Source: Pseudomonadota bacterium
GTDB taxonomy: Bacteria > Pseudomonadota > Gammaproteobacteria > Steroidobacterales > SZUA-146
NCBI GenBank assembly: GCA_039028935.1
Contig: JBCCHD010000013.1
Span: 39,904 to 103,903, forward strand
DNA: 64,000 nucleotides
Direction of reading: 5' to 3'
The notes beneath the pieces are model-generated. The model worked only from the letters and a program-made list of their open reading frames with translations. It made no database searches and was not told the origin of the DNA. Numbering within the stretch: position 1 is the stretch's first letter; each line of letters begins with the position of its first letter. Shown here one piece after another: positions 26,143 through 34,585 of the stretch. The translations under genes and the position numbers were made by a program.

Positions 26143-28014
26143 CTACCGCCCATATTTCTCTTTGCGTAGTGCCGCCGCCTGCCCCACCCAGTCGTCACGA
26201 TTAATACGATCTGGGAAGGTGTTAATGTGCGAAGCCACCCACTCGATATCTTTCTTGCGCAGCGCTGCGACTTGCCGAAACAGATAAATACCGAGTTTGT
26301 TCATAGTCTTTTCCATCACCGGTCCCACACCCCAAATCTTCTTAAGGTCATCTTTCTCAGCAGGCGCCTTCGACAAGAGCCATTTGGGCTGGTCAGTTTT
26401 ACTCGATTTTGCTGGTCGCGGCGCATCCGTCGTCGACAACTCATTTTTTAGTGCTTCGTAGCGACGCCGCCAGTCTTTTGCCAGCTTGCGTTGCTCGCTG
26501 TGTTGGCGATGCTCCTTGGCATACTCCACATCACGTTGCTCGAGCGTTCGTCGCAACATCGCCACCTCGTCAACATGTCGCTCACTCTTGCCCGCCTGTT
26601 CTTCAAGCTGCGCCAAACGCTGTTGGTCCTCGCGTGCGCGAGTGGCGGCCTCATGTTCAGCCTGATCGAGGCGCCTTTGCATTTCAACAATCCGGTGTTT
26701 CGCTTCATCCGCGGCTGCAGTGGCCTCCTCGCTCTGCTTTCGAGCCGCATCCGCCTCATTGCGCGACGTCACCAACAGTCCGGCCTCATTCGCCAATTGC
26801 GCCTTTAACTTGTCGTGCTCACTCTGCCAATGGTCAGCGTGTTGTTCGGCGCGGCGTTCGACTTCCTTTCGATTGTCGAGCTGTTGCAACAACTCTTCAC
26901 GCTCACGGCGCATCGCATTAAGTTCGTCCAGCTCTTTTTGCGCACGCTCACTCAACGCGTTGCGTTCATCAACGGCCGCCGCACGCTGATCGCGTTCACG
27001 CACAAACTCGGACTCGAGTTCAATCACTTTTTGCCGAAGTTCTCCACAGGCACGCTCCGCTACGTCAAGACGATCGGTACGTGTGCGCAACGATTGTTCC
27101 AGTTCGTTTTTGCGTAATTCTGCTTGCGCCGCGCGCTGCACGTGGCCTGCGACTTCGTCTCGTAGCGAACGAATCGTTGCGTTGAGCGCATCACTTTCCG
27201 CCGCATCTTTGCTCGCGACATGCCGCTCTGCCGCCTGGATCTGCTCACTTAAGCCATCGCGCTCCTGCACTAAATGGTCGACATTGCGCTGCAGTTCCTC
27301 GATCTGTTTGTTCGCGCGATCAGACAGAGATTGCTGCTCACGATGGTCATTCTCCATCTCTTGCACTCGGCGATTCGCTGCCGAGAGCTCGGTTTCGAGC
27401 TCCGCCACTTTGGGTTCAACGGCCTGGAGGCGCTGTGCCTTCGCGGACGCGGTCTCGGCTTGCGCACCCAACGCGTCCAAGCGCGACTCGTACTCACTGG
27501 TCTTTTGCGCCAGTGTCCGCTCCGCATTTGCAGCCCGCTCATTGGTGGCATTGTGTTTTTCCCGAAGCTGCTCGAGCTCACGTCCCGCATTGGCCAGCGA
27601 CGCGTCGCGCGCTTCCAGCGTTTGCCTCAGCTGCGCGATTGCACCATTTTGATCTTCGCTTTCGATCTGCGCGGTGAGTGATTCGTGTAACTTCGATTCG
27701 AGCGCATCGATTGACTGCTTTTGCTCGTCGATTTTGGTTTCGTGCGCATTGATAATATCGCTGCGCTCGGCGAGCGACCGCTCCATCGTCGGAATTTGCT
27801 GACGCTGCTCATCGACCTCGCTCGTCAATTTGGCAATCCGTGCATCACGATCTTGTTCGGTTTGTCGCAGACGCGAAAGCCAGCTTTGCTCATTGTCAGC
27901 CGTGAGTTTTCGATAGCGCGCTCGGCGCCACAAGTACGACAGGATAAATCCGATCAAGAATGCGGTGGCCAAGCAAACCCACATAACCACCATCAAATAC
28001 GCTAAAGTACCCAT
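26143..28014 (-). CDS. membrane-anchored long coiled-coil protein with C-terminal helix-hairpin-helix domain
   Basis: The protein is 623 residues. A single membrane helix (residues about 6-27) is followed by about 480 residues of Glu/Arg/Gln/Ala-rich heptad sequence, clearly a long coiled coil. Near residue 550 the C-terminal globular part starts: DDLKKIWGVGPVMEKTMNKL is a helix-hairpin-helix-type motif of the kind found in DNA-binding and in rpL21-associated/DUF4332-like domains. The orientation is probably a cytoplasmic coiled coil on an inner-membrane anchor. It starts three bases after the stop of the BON-OmpA gene, so the two are co-translated and may link envelope to cytoplasm. Nucleic-acid binding is inference. 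Confidence 0.75.
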   Translation of the reverse strand: MGTLAYLMVVMWVCLATAFLIGFILSYLWRRARYRKLTADNEQSWLSRLRQTEQDRDARIAKLTSEVDEQRQQIPTMERSLAERSDIINAHETKIDEQKQSIDALESKLHESLTAQIESEDQNGAIAQLRQTLEARDASLANAGRELEQLREKHNATNERAANAERTLAQKTSEYESRLDALGAQAETASAKAQRLQAVEPKVAELETELSAANRRVQEMENDHREQQSLSDRANKQIEELQRNVDHLVQERDGLSEQIQAAERHVASKDAAESDALNATIRSLRDEVAGHVQRAAQAELRKNELEQSLRTRTDRLDVAERACGELRQKVIELESEFVRERDQRAAAVDERNALSERAQKELDELNAMRREREELLQQLDNRKEVERRAEQHADHWQSEHDKLKAQLANEAGLLVTSRNEADAARKQSEEATAAADEAKHRIVEMQRRLDQAEHEAATRAREDQQRLAQLEEQAGKSERHVDEVAMLRRTLEQRDVEYAKEHRQHSEQRKLAKDWRRRYEALKNELSTTDAPRPAKSSKTDQPKWLLSKAPAEKDDLKKIWGVGPVMEKTMNKLGIYLFRQVAALRKKDIEWVASHINTFPDRINRDDWVGQAAALRKEKYGR

Positions 28015-28017
28015 CGA

Positions 28018-29055
28018 TTATTTCTCCACGATGACAAACTCGATACGACGATTCCGCGCACGACCGTCAAGAGTTTGGTTATCCGCTCGCGGTTGGCTCT
28101 CACCAAATCCTCGCGCGGCTAGCGACTCGGCGCTGACGCCCTCGTCGATAAGATGTTGACGCACTGCTTCGGCTCGCTGCTGACTCAGACGAAGGTTGAT
28201 CTGATCGTCACCGTTGGCATCGGTGTGTCCTTGAATTTCAACGACGAGTCCGTCGCAGCCGGCCACAATCTCCGCCAGTTCTTCCAACAGCGGATGACTA
28301 TCCACCGACAGCGTCGCACTGCCCGAGGTAAAACCGATCGCGGCACGATTGAGTTTGGCGTTCAACGAAGCCTGACAGTTATCGATAAATTCACGGGTTG
28401 GCGCGAGCACGGCCACGTCGAGGCGATGACTAAAGGCGTCACCCGCCACCCGCTCAAGACGCGACCGCGCAGAAGCGTGTCGCGCTGGCGAGGCAACCGA
28501 TCCTACCAATGAAAGATGCGTACCGCGGATATCGAGTTTGCCACTTGAGAATTGCGCGAGTTCATCGAGCAGTTCGCGCATCACCGGCAACCACGCTTCG
28601 GGGATGGAAGGGACAACGGTGAGTTGATCAATGACTTGCCGCTCGGTGAACACGCGTCGCGCCGCGCCGACGATCGTGGCGCGCGTCGCGTTGTCGCGGA
28701 TCATGCCTGTTAGAGTCACTTGCTGACGATCGGCCAATGCCGAAAACTGAAGTGGTCCGGAGACAGTGGCGGGGGTCACATCGAGTGCGTCGATAGCGGC
28801 ATAGACACCGCGAACGTCGTTGACGACCGCTAGCGCACGGTCTCGGGTGGCCGTATCGGGCACGGTGCCGGTGAGCACCACGTTCAGTCCATCAACACGC
28901 GCGATAGTGATCGCGCTTAGGTCGGCATCATTCAGCGCCAGGCGGGCGCGGGTGGAAAGATCGTCGGCGATGAGCGGAACGTGGTGGCGTACACACAATA
29001 CAGCGAGCGCTGCCAGCAACGCGACAGCGACTAAACAATACAGCGTCGTTCGCAT
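28018..29055 (-). CDS. inner-membrane-anchored BON-OmpA family protein
   Basis: The protein is 345 residues with an N-terminal membrane segment (about 4-22) and no Cys lipobox. Residues about 35-230 look like BON-type units (ALNDADLSAITIARVDGLNV, VVLTGTVPDTATRDRA and QVTLTGMIRDNATRATIVGA mark two of them). Residues about 235-345 are an OmpA C-terminal peptidoglycan-binding domain (VVEIQGHTDANGDDQ, then LSQQRAEAVRQHL and ARGFGESQPRADN). OmpA-like domains bind diaminopimelate of the cell wall; BON units bind lipid or protein partners. The architecture is comparable to mycobacterial ArfA. It precedes the coiled-coil/HHH gene by three bases. Confidence 0.85.
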   Translation of the reverse strand: MRTTLYCLVAVALLAALAVLCVRHHVPLIADDLSTRARLALNDADLSAITIARVDGLNVVLTGTVPDTATRDRALAVVNDVRGVYAAIDALDVTPATVSGPLQFSALADRQQVTLTGMIRDNATRATIVGAARRVFTERQVIDQLTVVPSIPEAWLPVMRELLDELAQFSSGKLDIRGTHLSLVGSVASPARHASARSRLERVAGDAFSHRLDVAVLAPTREFIDNCQASLNAKLNRAAIGFTSGSATLSVDSHPLLEELAEIVAGCDGLVVEIQGHTDANGDDQINLRLSQQRAEAVRQHLIDEGVSAESLAARGFGESQPRADNQTLDGRARNRRIEFVIVEK

Positions 29056-29333
29056 GGGTCTTTGACTCGATTTATGTTGGCCAGAACCACCCCTTGTCGG
29101 CCCTCCAAACGGTTGAATTAAATCATTTTTGCGCGGAATCGAATGGATTCATCTGAGACCGTTTTGCCGTCCTTTCCGTCCGATTTAACTATGTTGTTGA
29201 TATACAGACACATTACTGCCTGCCCGCACTGACTGTGCTACATATTATGCAAAATGTGAACTGGGTAACAGTTTTGCAATGAAATCTCCCCTATACTTCG
29301 CTACATAATTAAATAACAAGGATGCTGGGGGAT

Positions 29334-29528
29334 ATGAACGAACATAGAAAAAGTGCGTCCGAACACTTTTCTCTCGAGACGGAAATCGATAGCAGCCCAA
29401 CGGGAAATCACCCCGAGTGGCACCCATTTGCCGTATGGCAAGAACAGATTCGCAAGCCTCAGCGCGACGACACCGTGCGCGCGAGCAACCGCCGCATCTT
29501 GCGTCCCGTGCCGTCGGTCGACGCCTAA
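29334..29528 (+). CDS. small hypothetical protein
   Basis: The reading frame is 64 residues from ATG 29334, with GGGGGAT just upstream; an ATG four codons earlier is an alternative. The product is hydrophilic, with NHPEWHPFAVWQEQIRKP as its most distinctive part. Codon use is close to the neighbours, with mostly GC-ending codons in the second half. No homologous family is known to me. A TATACT lies 37 bases upstream without a good -35. It is the only plus-strand gene between the OmpA and fabH genes. Confidence 0.42.
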   Translation: MNEHRKSASEHFSLETEIDSSPTGNHPEWHPFAVWQEQIRKPQRDDTVRASNRRILRPVPSVDA

Positions 29529-29615
29529 CTGCAAGCTGTCGCACCCGCGACGCTCACACATTTGACACCAAAAATCCGACGTTCTTCTTTGACACGCCGG
29601 CTTGAGACTGGCGCC

Positions 29616-30581
29616 CTAAAAATCCAGTAGCGCGGCGCCCCAGGTAAAGCCCCCACCAAACGCCTCCAGCAGCAGCGTGTCACCGCGCTTAATGCGGCCG
29701 TCTCGCACACCGGTGTCGAGTGCCAACGGCACAGACGCAGCAGACGTGTTGCCATGATCCTGTACGGTTTGGATCACACGTTCCATCGGCATATTTAGCA
29801 TTTTTGCCGCAGCCTGAATAATACGGATGTTGGCTTGGTGCGGAACCAGCCATGTCAAATCTTCCTTGGCCAAGTTATTGTGTTCTAGCGCCGTCTTAGC
29901 AATACCGCCCAACCGGCGTACCGCCACTTTGAACACTTCATTGCCTTTCATCTGCACGAAGTCGCGCCCGCTCTTGAGATTATCGAATCCGTTTGAAATC
30001 CCAGACTCAAGAAACAACAAATCTTTGTACTGCCCATTTGCCGAGATGTGCGTTGAACGAATGCCAGGACGGTCCGATGGTTTGAGCACAACCGCGCCAG
30101 CACCATCGCCAAATAGCACACAAGTGCTTCGGTCAGTCCAATCGACGATCGAAGAAAGCGTTTCACTCCCAACGACCAGCGCGCATTGGGCACCGCCCGT
30201 TTTGATGAACTTATCAGCGACCGATAGCGCGTAAATAAAGCTCGTGCAGGCGGCTTCAAGACTGAACGCCGGTGCATCGGAAACACCGAGACGTTGTTGC
30301 AACAAACAACCCATGTTGGGAAACACTTGGTTGGGGGTAGTCGTGCCAACGACAATCAGATCGACTTCCGCTGCGGTAACGCCTGCCATGTCCATCGCAT
30401 TACGGGCTGCGCCTTCAGCAAGATCAAGATTGGTTTCGCCATCGCTCACCAGATAGCGCTGCTTGATACCGGTGCGAGAGACGATCCATTCATCGCTCGT
30501 GTCTACGGATTTGGCCAATTCGTCATTGGTGACAACGCGCTTAGGAAGCTGGCTGCCGGTGCCCGCAATTTTGCTGAACAT
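29616..30581 (-). CDS. fabH: 3-oxoacyl-ACP synthase III
   Basis: The enzyme is 321 residues from ATG 30581; a GTG three codons earlier is an alternative. It condenses acetyl-CoA with malonyl-ACP to start fatty acid synthesis. The Cys-His-Asn triad is present: Cys in LEAACTSFIYAL, His in VPHQANIRII and Asn in DHGNTSAAS; the C-terminal GGGFTWGAAL is typical. It follows plsX as in E. coli, but fabD, fabG and acpP are not downstream: the operon ends here against a convergent small ORF. Confidence 0.95.
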   Translation of the reverse strand: MFSKIAGTGSQLPKRVVTNDELAKSVDTSDEWIVSRTGIKQRYLVSDGETNLDLAEGAARNAMDMAGVTAAEVDLIVVGTTTPNQVFPNMGCLLQQRLGVSDAPAFSLEAACTSFIYALSVADKFIKTGGAQCALVVGSETLSSIVDWTDRSTCVLFGDGAGAVVLKPSDRPGIRSTHISANGQYKDLLFLESGISNGFDNLKSGRDFVQMKGNEVFKVAVRRLGGIAKTALEHNNLAKEDLTWLVPHQANIRIIQAAAKMLNMPMERVIQTVQDHGNTSAASVPLALDTGVRDGRIKRGDTLLLEAFGGGFTWGAALLDF

Positions 30582-30682
30582 AGAACACACCCGTCAGGAG
30601 ATTTCACCGCATCGTGCCTGAGTTAGCCGCGTTTGGCCAGCATTTCGGGTACGCCAAACTCACGACTCTGACGCGTTTTCGA

Positions 30683-31636
30683 TTAACGCAATCGGGCCAA
30701 CCCTTCTGCAATTTTTTGCGGCACATGGGCACGTGCCTCGGTCATTGCAGTGTCCAAAGCATGACCGAGTGCCACGGCGTCCGCGCCACCGTGCGACTTG
30801 ATCACCACATGGCGCAATCCAACCAGGCTAGCGCCGTTGTGGGCGCGCGGATCCAAGCCGGCCATACCGGCACTGGTCGAGCCCGCGCGAGACGCAACAA
30901 AACGCGAAAACCCTTCCATCGTTTTCAGAGCAATGTTGCCCGCGAAACCATCGCTTACCGCGACATCAATGCTGGAAGAAAACAGATTATTGGCCTCGCA
31001 AAAACCCACATAATTGAGCGAAGACGCACGCAACATGGCATCGGCCTCGTTGAGCACTTCGTGCCCTTTACCCGCCTCAACACCAATATTGAGTAGTCCA
31101 ACGCGTGGAGAGTCAATGTCGTAATCGGTTGTGGCAACAATGCTGCCCATGACCGCAAACTCAGCCAGCGTCTGCGCTTTGCATTTTGTGTTCGCACCGA
31201 CGTCGAGCATGATGGTGACGCCATCGATCGACGGAATCGGCGTCAGCAGTGCCGGTCTGCGTAGCCCTTCTATGGTTTTGAGCACAAGCTTCGACATGGC
31301 CACCAAGGCGCCCGTGTTGCCGGAACTGACGCAGGCTTCCGCTTGGCCATTGGCCACGCAATCGATCGCCACACGCATCGATGAATCGCCGCCGTTACGT
31401 AACGCATCGGTCGGTGCGTCACGCATGCTGACCACGGTCGTAGACGGTACACAGGTTACACGCGATGCGAGCCCTTCGTGTGTTCGCACGAATTGGTTGA
31501 GCTCATGCTCGTCGCCAACGAGCATCAAGTGGAGATTCGGATGCTGGGTCAGCGCCAGTCGGGCACCATCAAGCGCGGCGCGCGGACCTAAGTCCGCGCC
31601 CATGATATCCAGCGCAATCCTGACGGGGGTGGGCAT
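30683..31636 (-). CDS. plsX: phosphate acyltransferase PlsX (short form)
   Basis: PlsX makes acyl-phosphate from acyl-ACP for phosphatidic acid synthesis at the inner membrane. Family signatures are present: IALDIMGADLGP, SSGNTGALVA, LLNIGVEAGKG, VSDGFAGNIALKTMEG and VVIKSHGGAD. The product is 317 residues from ATG 31636 (a TTG three codons earlier also reads in frame). This is about 40 shorter than E. coli PlsX as I recall it. About 20 of the missing residues fall between MEG (240-242) and LDPRAHNGA (261-269), where other PlsX proteins carry a hydrophobic, basic helical segment thought to contact the membrane. Confidence 0.93.
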   Translation of the reverse strand: MPTPVRIALDIMGADLGPRAALDGARLALTQHPNLHLMLVGDEHELNQFVRTHEGLASRVTCVPSTTVVSMRDAPTDALRNGGDSSMRVAIDCVANGQAEACVSSGNTGALVAMSKLVLKTIEGLRRPALLTPIPSIDGVTIMLDVGANTKCKAQTLAEFAVMGSIVATTDYDIDSPRVGLLNIGVEAGKGHEVLNEADAMLRASSLNYVGFCEANNLFSSSIDVAVSDGFAGNIALKTMEGFSRFVASRAGSTSAGMAGLDPRAHNGASLVGLRHVVIKSHGGADAVALGHALDTAMTEARAHVPQKIAEGLARLR

Positions 31637-31750
31637 AAATGCCAAGAAAATCGATCGTTCTGGGCGGGCGCTTACTCGTTTGAACTCAGAGGGACTTCAC
31701 CCTAGCGCGAGTCCACTCTTTATTCTCAGCGCGCGATCGACCGTTACAGA

Positions 31751-31945
31751 TTACTCGTCGTCTTGCTCAGGTGCAGACGTGTCAATGACTTTGCGTCCGC
31801 GGTAGTAACCATCGGGACTAACACGGTGACGTAGATGGGTTTCGCCACTGGTCGGGTCGATGGACAGCGTCGGCTTCTTGAGGCTGTCATGAGAGCGTCG
31901 CATACCTCTGCGCGACGGAGTGGTTCGGCTTTTTTGCACAGCCAT
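31751..31945 (-). CDS. rpmF: ribosomal protein bL32
   Basis: The protein is 64 residues: [20 protein letters not shown] is the classic L32 N-terminus, followed by [18 protein letters not shown]. There are no Cys pairs, so it is the zinc-free form. The C-terminus carries a short acidic tail beyond the usual 57 residues. The ATG at 31945 has AGGAG 9 bases upstream. It lies between yceD and plsX as in most Gammaproteobacteria. Confidence 0.97.
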   Translation of the reverse strand: MAVQKSRTTPSRRGMRRSHDSLKKPTLSIDPTSGETHLRHRVSPDGYYRGRKVIDTSAPEQDDE

Positions 31946-31981
31946 GATCGTTCTCCTGAGTCTGCACAATCGCAGACGTGT

Positions 31982-32479
31982 TTAATGCTTCGAAAATAAA
32001 TCTTTGAGGCCGTCAAACGGCGTAATCGTATCGGGCGGTGTGTCGTCGGCTTGATACTGCTTCGCCAAATCGCCACCACACTGTTCATCGGCATGCCGAG
32101 CAAACAACGGAATGCCAAGCTGCAAATCATCCTCAATCCAATCGAGGAGTCGAATCTCAACGCGACCTAACTGCGCTGGGTCAATCTCTAAATCATCGGG
32201 CAATCGCCAGTCAACCGGCATGTCTATCGACAGCGCCAGACCGCCCAAACAGCGCTGACATTCTGTCTGTACGTCAGCGGCCAGCTGTCCACGAACACGC
32301 ACTTTCTGCTCGCCCCCGGTATCAAACTCGAGTCGGCAGCGGACCTGTGCGTTGTCCAATTGAGGCACGTTGAGCGCCTCGACAAAGCGCGGTAGCTCCG
32401 TCACACTCAGCGTCACATCGATGGGAGCCAGCGCAGTCAGCTCGTCGAGCGAGTACGATCGTTTCAGGCGCCCGGACAT
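31982..32479 (-). CDS. yceD: YceD/DUF177 family protein (23S rRNA accumulation protein)
   Basis: The protein is 165 residues starting at MSGRLKRSYSLDEL. The frame stays open upstream with an ATG at 32512, but family members begin with a short MxGxLP-like N-terminus, matching the start at 32479. The CQRC motif and the LLDWIEDDLQLGIPLF segment are the DUF177 hallmarks. It is linked to 23S rRNA maturation and is almost always encoded before rpmF. A near-consensus promoter lies only about 10 bases from this start, so the mRNA would be nearly leaderless. It is divergent from maf. Confidence 0.85.
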   Translation of the reverse strand: MSGRLKRSYSLDELTALAPIDVTLSVTELPRFVEALNVPQLDNAQVRCRLEFDTGGEQKVRVRGQLAADVQTECQRCLGGLALSIDMPVDWRLPDDLEIDPAQLGRVEIRLLDWIEDDLQLGIPLFARHADEQCGGDLAKQYQADDTPPDTITPFDGLKDLFSKH

Positions 32480-32488
32480 AAGGCGCGT

Positions 32489-32517
32489 ATGATATTTACA
32501 GGCACTCGGCATGTCAA
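32489..32517 (-). promoter_or_regulatory. near-consensus sigma70 promoter for the yceD-rpmF-plsX-fabH operon
   Basis: On the minus strand a perfect -35 TTGACA (32512-32517) is followed after exactly 17 bases by TATCAT (32489-32494). Transcription should start near 32482, about 3 bases before the preferred yceD start codon. The -35 overlaps the ATG of the divergent maf gene (32511-32513). Confidence 0.72.
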
Positions 32518-33131
32518 AGGTAAATCCCTCTTTTTTAAATGAAATCGACATAAGTCTAGGGCCCGTTCTGGCCTCGACTTCTCGGTTTCGAGCAGCACAG
32601 CTCAAAACGCTGGGTCTGACGTTCGACGCCGTCCCACCAAATGTCGATGAAACCCCATTAAAATCAGAGACTCCAGAGCAATTAGTAAAGCGACTTGGAA
32701 GAGAAAAAGCGCTCGCGGTCGCCACCACTCACCCGACCCGAGTGGTGATTGGCGGCGATCAGATCGCGGTATTCAACGGCTCCATTTTGGGCAAACCCGG
32801 CTCCGCCGCGGCCGCCGCCCAGCAGCTGGCACGTTTTTCAGGGCATCGCGTCGAGTTTCTGACACACTGCAGCGTAATGGCTGGCGCCGGTCGGAGTCAG
32901 TGGCACCACACCGACCACACCTGGGTGGAATTTCGCGATCTGACTGAGGCGGAAATCCAGCGGTATATTGCCCTCGATAATCCGGTCGACTGTGCCGGCG
33001 GATTCAAAATCGAGGGGTTGGGTGTGACGCTGTTCGATCGGGTCCGCTCAGACGATCCGTCGGCGCTGATCGGCTTGCCGTTGTTGTTTGTCAGTCGCGC
33101 CTTGCGTCACTATGGCTACGCACTGCCCTAA
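32511..33131 (+). CDS. maf: Maf family nucleotide pyrophosphatase
   Basis: The protein is 206 residues. The core begins at GPVLASTSRFRAAQLKTLGL; further motifs are VDETP, REKALAVA, GGDQIAVFNG and the CAGGFKIEGLG segment of the YceF-like branch. Maf proteins hydrolyse non-canonical or modified nucleoside triphosphates to monophosphates in the cytoplasm. About 17 residues precede the usual Maf N-terminus, so translation might start later, but no later ATG precedes LASTS. A TATGAT at 32488-32493 may be its -10. It is divergent from yceD as in E. coli. Confidence 0.9.
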   Translation: MSKVNPSFLNEIDISLGPVLASTSRFRAAQLKTLGLTFDAVPPNVDETPLKSETPEQLVKRLGREKALAVATTHPTRVVIGGDQIAVFNGSILGKPGSAAAAAQQLARFSGHRVEFLTHCSVMAGAGRSQWHHTDHTWVEFRDLTEAEIQRYIALDNPVDCAGGFKIEGLGVTLFDRVRSDDPSALIGLPLLFVSRALRHYGYALP

Positions 33132-33160
33132 CTCCGGCAAGCACTGTCCCTCGCGTTCGC

Positions 33161-34138
33161 TTAGCGCGACGTACTCAGCCGTTCGATTAATGCGCTGAGC
33201 TCCGGACTCAGCGGCGCATCAATCTGAACCGGATTGCCCGCCGGGTATTCAAACGCAAGACTCGATGCGTGCAGCCCCAAGCGCCGCACTTTGAGACGCT
33301 GACTCACTGTTTGAGACTCCTCGCTGTGATAGCGACGATCACCCAACACGGCATGACCCAGATGGGCGCAATGCACACGAATCTGATGAGTGCGCCCCGT
33401 ATGCAGTGTGGCTCTTAAAAACGACACCCCCGAAAAATGCTCCAGCAACTCAAAATCGGTACGGCTATATTTGCCCGCAGGATGAGCCACAACGTGGCGC
33501 TCACCGCCCCGACGCTCCTCGGTATTGAGCGGTACCTCACAACGATAACGACCGTAATCCCAATGTCCCTGCACCAGCACCAGGTAGGTCTTGCCAACTT
33601 CGTTATCGCGAATCTGTCGATGCATTTCTCGCAAAAACGAACGCTTGCGAGCAATCAATAAACAACCGCTCGTCGACCGATCAAGTCGATGCACCAGCTC
33701 AAGGTAATGGTCAGCAGGCATCGCCTGTCGCAAGGTTTCAATCACGCCGAGTGATACGCCGCTGCCACCATGCACCGCCCAACCCGATGGTTTATTGAGC
33801 ACCAAGAAGGCCTTGTGTTTGTCGATTACGGTACCCAGGATGGCCTGCTGTGCTTTGGCGCCGGCCGGCGACCGCGTGCGAGACGGCGTTCGCAGGGGGG
33901 GAATGCGGACCACATCTTCGGCTACAAGCCGGTAACCCGCACTGGTACGACCCTTGTTAATACGAACCTCGCCCGATCGGATCGCCCGGTATATTCGTGA
34001 GCGCGGCACGCCCGGCGCACGGGAGAGCAAAAAATTATCCAGCCGCCGGCCGGCCTCATCGGATTGAACCGTCACAAACCGCACGGAATCCGAGGGCTTA
34101 CGTTCCGGGGTAGTCTCAGGGAATTCCGGGTTTTTCAT
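33161..34138 (-). CDS. rluC: 23S rRNA pseudouridine(955/2504/2580) synthase
   Basis: The protein is 325 residues from ATG 34138; a TTG seven codons upstream is less likely. An S4-like RNA-binding domain (residues about 25-85, RLDNFLLSRAPGVPRSRIYR) is followed by the RluA-type catalytic domain with HRLDRSTSG (catalytic Asp), TGRTHQIRVHCAHLGH and GDRRY. It isomerises three uridines in 23S rRNA. It is divergent from rne across a shared regulatory region and adjacent to maf, as in E. coli. Confidence 0.95.
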   Translation of the reverse strand: MKNPEFPETTPERKPSDSVRFVTVQSDEAGRRLDNFLLSRAPGVPRSRIYRAIRSGEVRINKGRTSAGYRLVAEDVVRIPPLRTPSRTRSPAGAKAQQAILGTVIDKHKAFLVLNKPSGWAVHGGSGVSLGVIETLRQAMPADHYLELVHRLDRSTSGCLLIARKRSFLREMHRQIRDNEVGKTYLVLVQGHWDYGRYRCEVPLNTEERRGGERHVVAHPAGKYSRTDFELLEHFSGVSFLRATLHTGRTHQIRVHCAHLGHAVLGDRRYHSEESQTVSQRLKVRRLGLHASSLAFEYPAGNPVQIDAPLSPELSALIERLSTSR

Positions 34139-34148
34139 GCCTAACTCA

Positions 34149-34177
34149 TTGAAGCTCAAGGTCGTTATTGCTATAGT
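34149..34177 (+). promoter_or_regulatory. sigma70 promoter for rne
   Basis: TTGAAG (34149-34154), 17-base spacer, TATAGT (34172-34177). A start near 34184 would give an rne leader of about 400 bases, comparable to the long leader of E. coli rne. Confidence 0.68.
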
Positions 34178-34183
34178 TCGCGC

Positions 34184-34585
34184 GTGACTTATTTGTCAGA
34201 CATCGGCCTTAGCATCCTAAGGCTATTATTTTCCGGGACAGGGGTACAGCGCCAGCACGGGATAACCTTGCTGACCGCGACCGTGCGCCGCTGGTGCGAG
34301 CGCGCACCCCTCCCCCACGATTTATTACATCGAGTCGGTTGGAACCGAATCGAGCGCATCCAATCCGGATGCTGTAGCGGGCGATCATGCACGATGCACG
34401 ATTCCCCTGCGAGTACCGCACAGATTTTTGTTGACGATTGCCGCGCGTTTGCGCGCAACCGACAAACCGTCATTGAGCAAGTCATCGCCTGGCGCCGCGC
34501 GCGGCACTGGCGATACTGTCTGCCCGGATCGCCGCCTACTCCGCTCTGATTCCTCTGATCGCCTTGACTACACGAGCAAGGTGCT
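34184..34585 (+). promoter_or_regulatory. long 5' leader of rne, candidate autoregulatory RNA
   Basis: These 402 bases between the predicted transcription start and the rne ATG carry no convincing gene. Near the 5' end GCCTTAG-CATC-CTAAGGC (34206-34223) is a perfect 7-bp stem followed by an AU-rich run. GC-rich self-complementary stretches occur further down (around 34490-34515). In E. coli, RNase E binds hairpins in the rne leader to control its own mRNA; a similar role here is inference. The early stem plus U-rich tail might alternatively act as an attenuator. Confidence 0.5.

Noticed and set aside
26409..27681. Several long plus-strand open frames opposite the coiled-coil gene
   Set aside because: They are antisense to a strongly biased Glu/Arg/Gln-rich gene, which opens frames on the other strand; no start sites or domains.
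32479..32728. YceD starting at ATG 32512 or further upstream
   Set aside because: The ATG at 32512 falls in the -35 box, and residues before MSGRLKRSYSL do not match the family N-terminus. Kept only as an alternative.
34184..34549. 121-codon open frame in the rne leader
   Set aside because: It starts with GTG right at the predicted transcription start, has no ribosome-binding site, shows no protein-like pattern, and overlaps the stem-loop leader.
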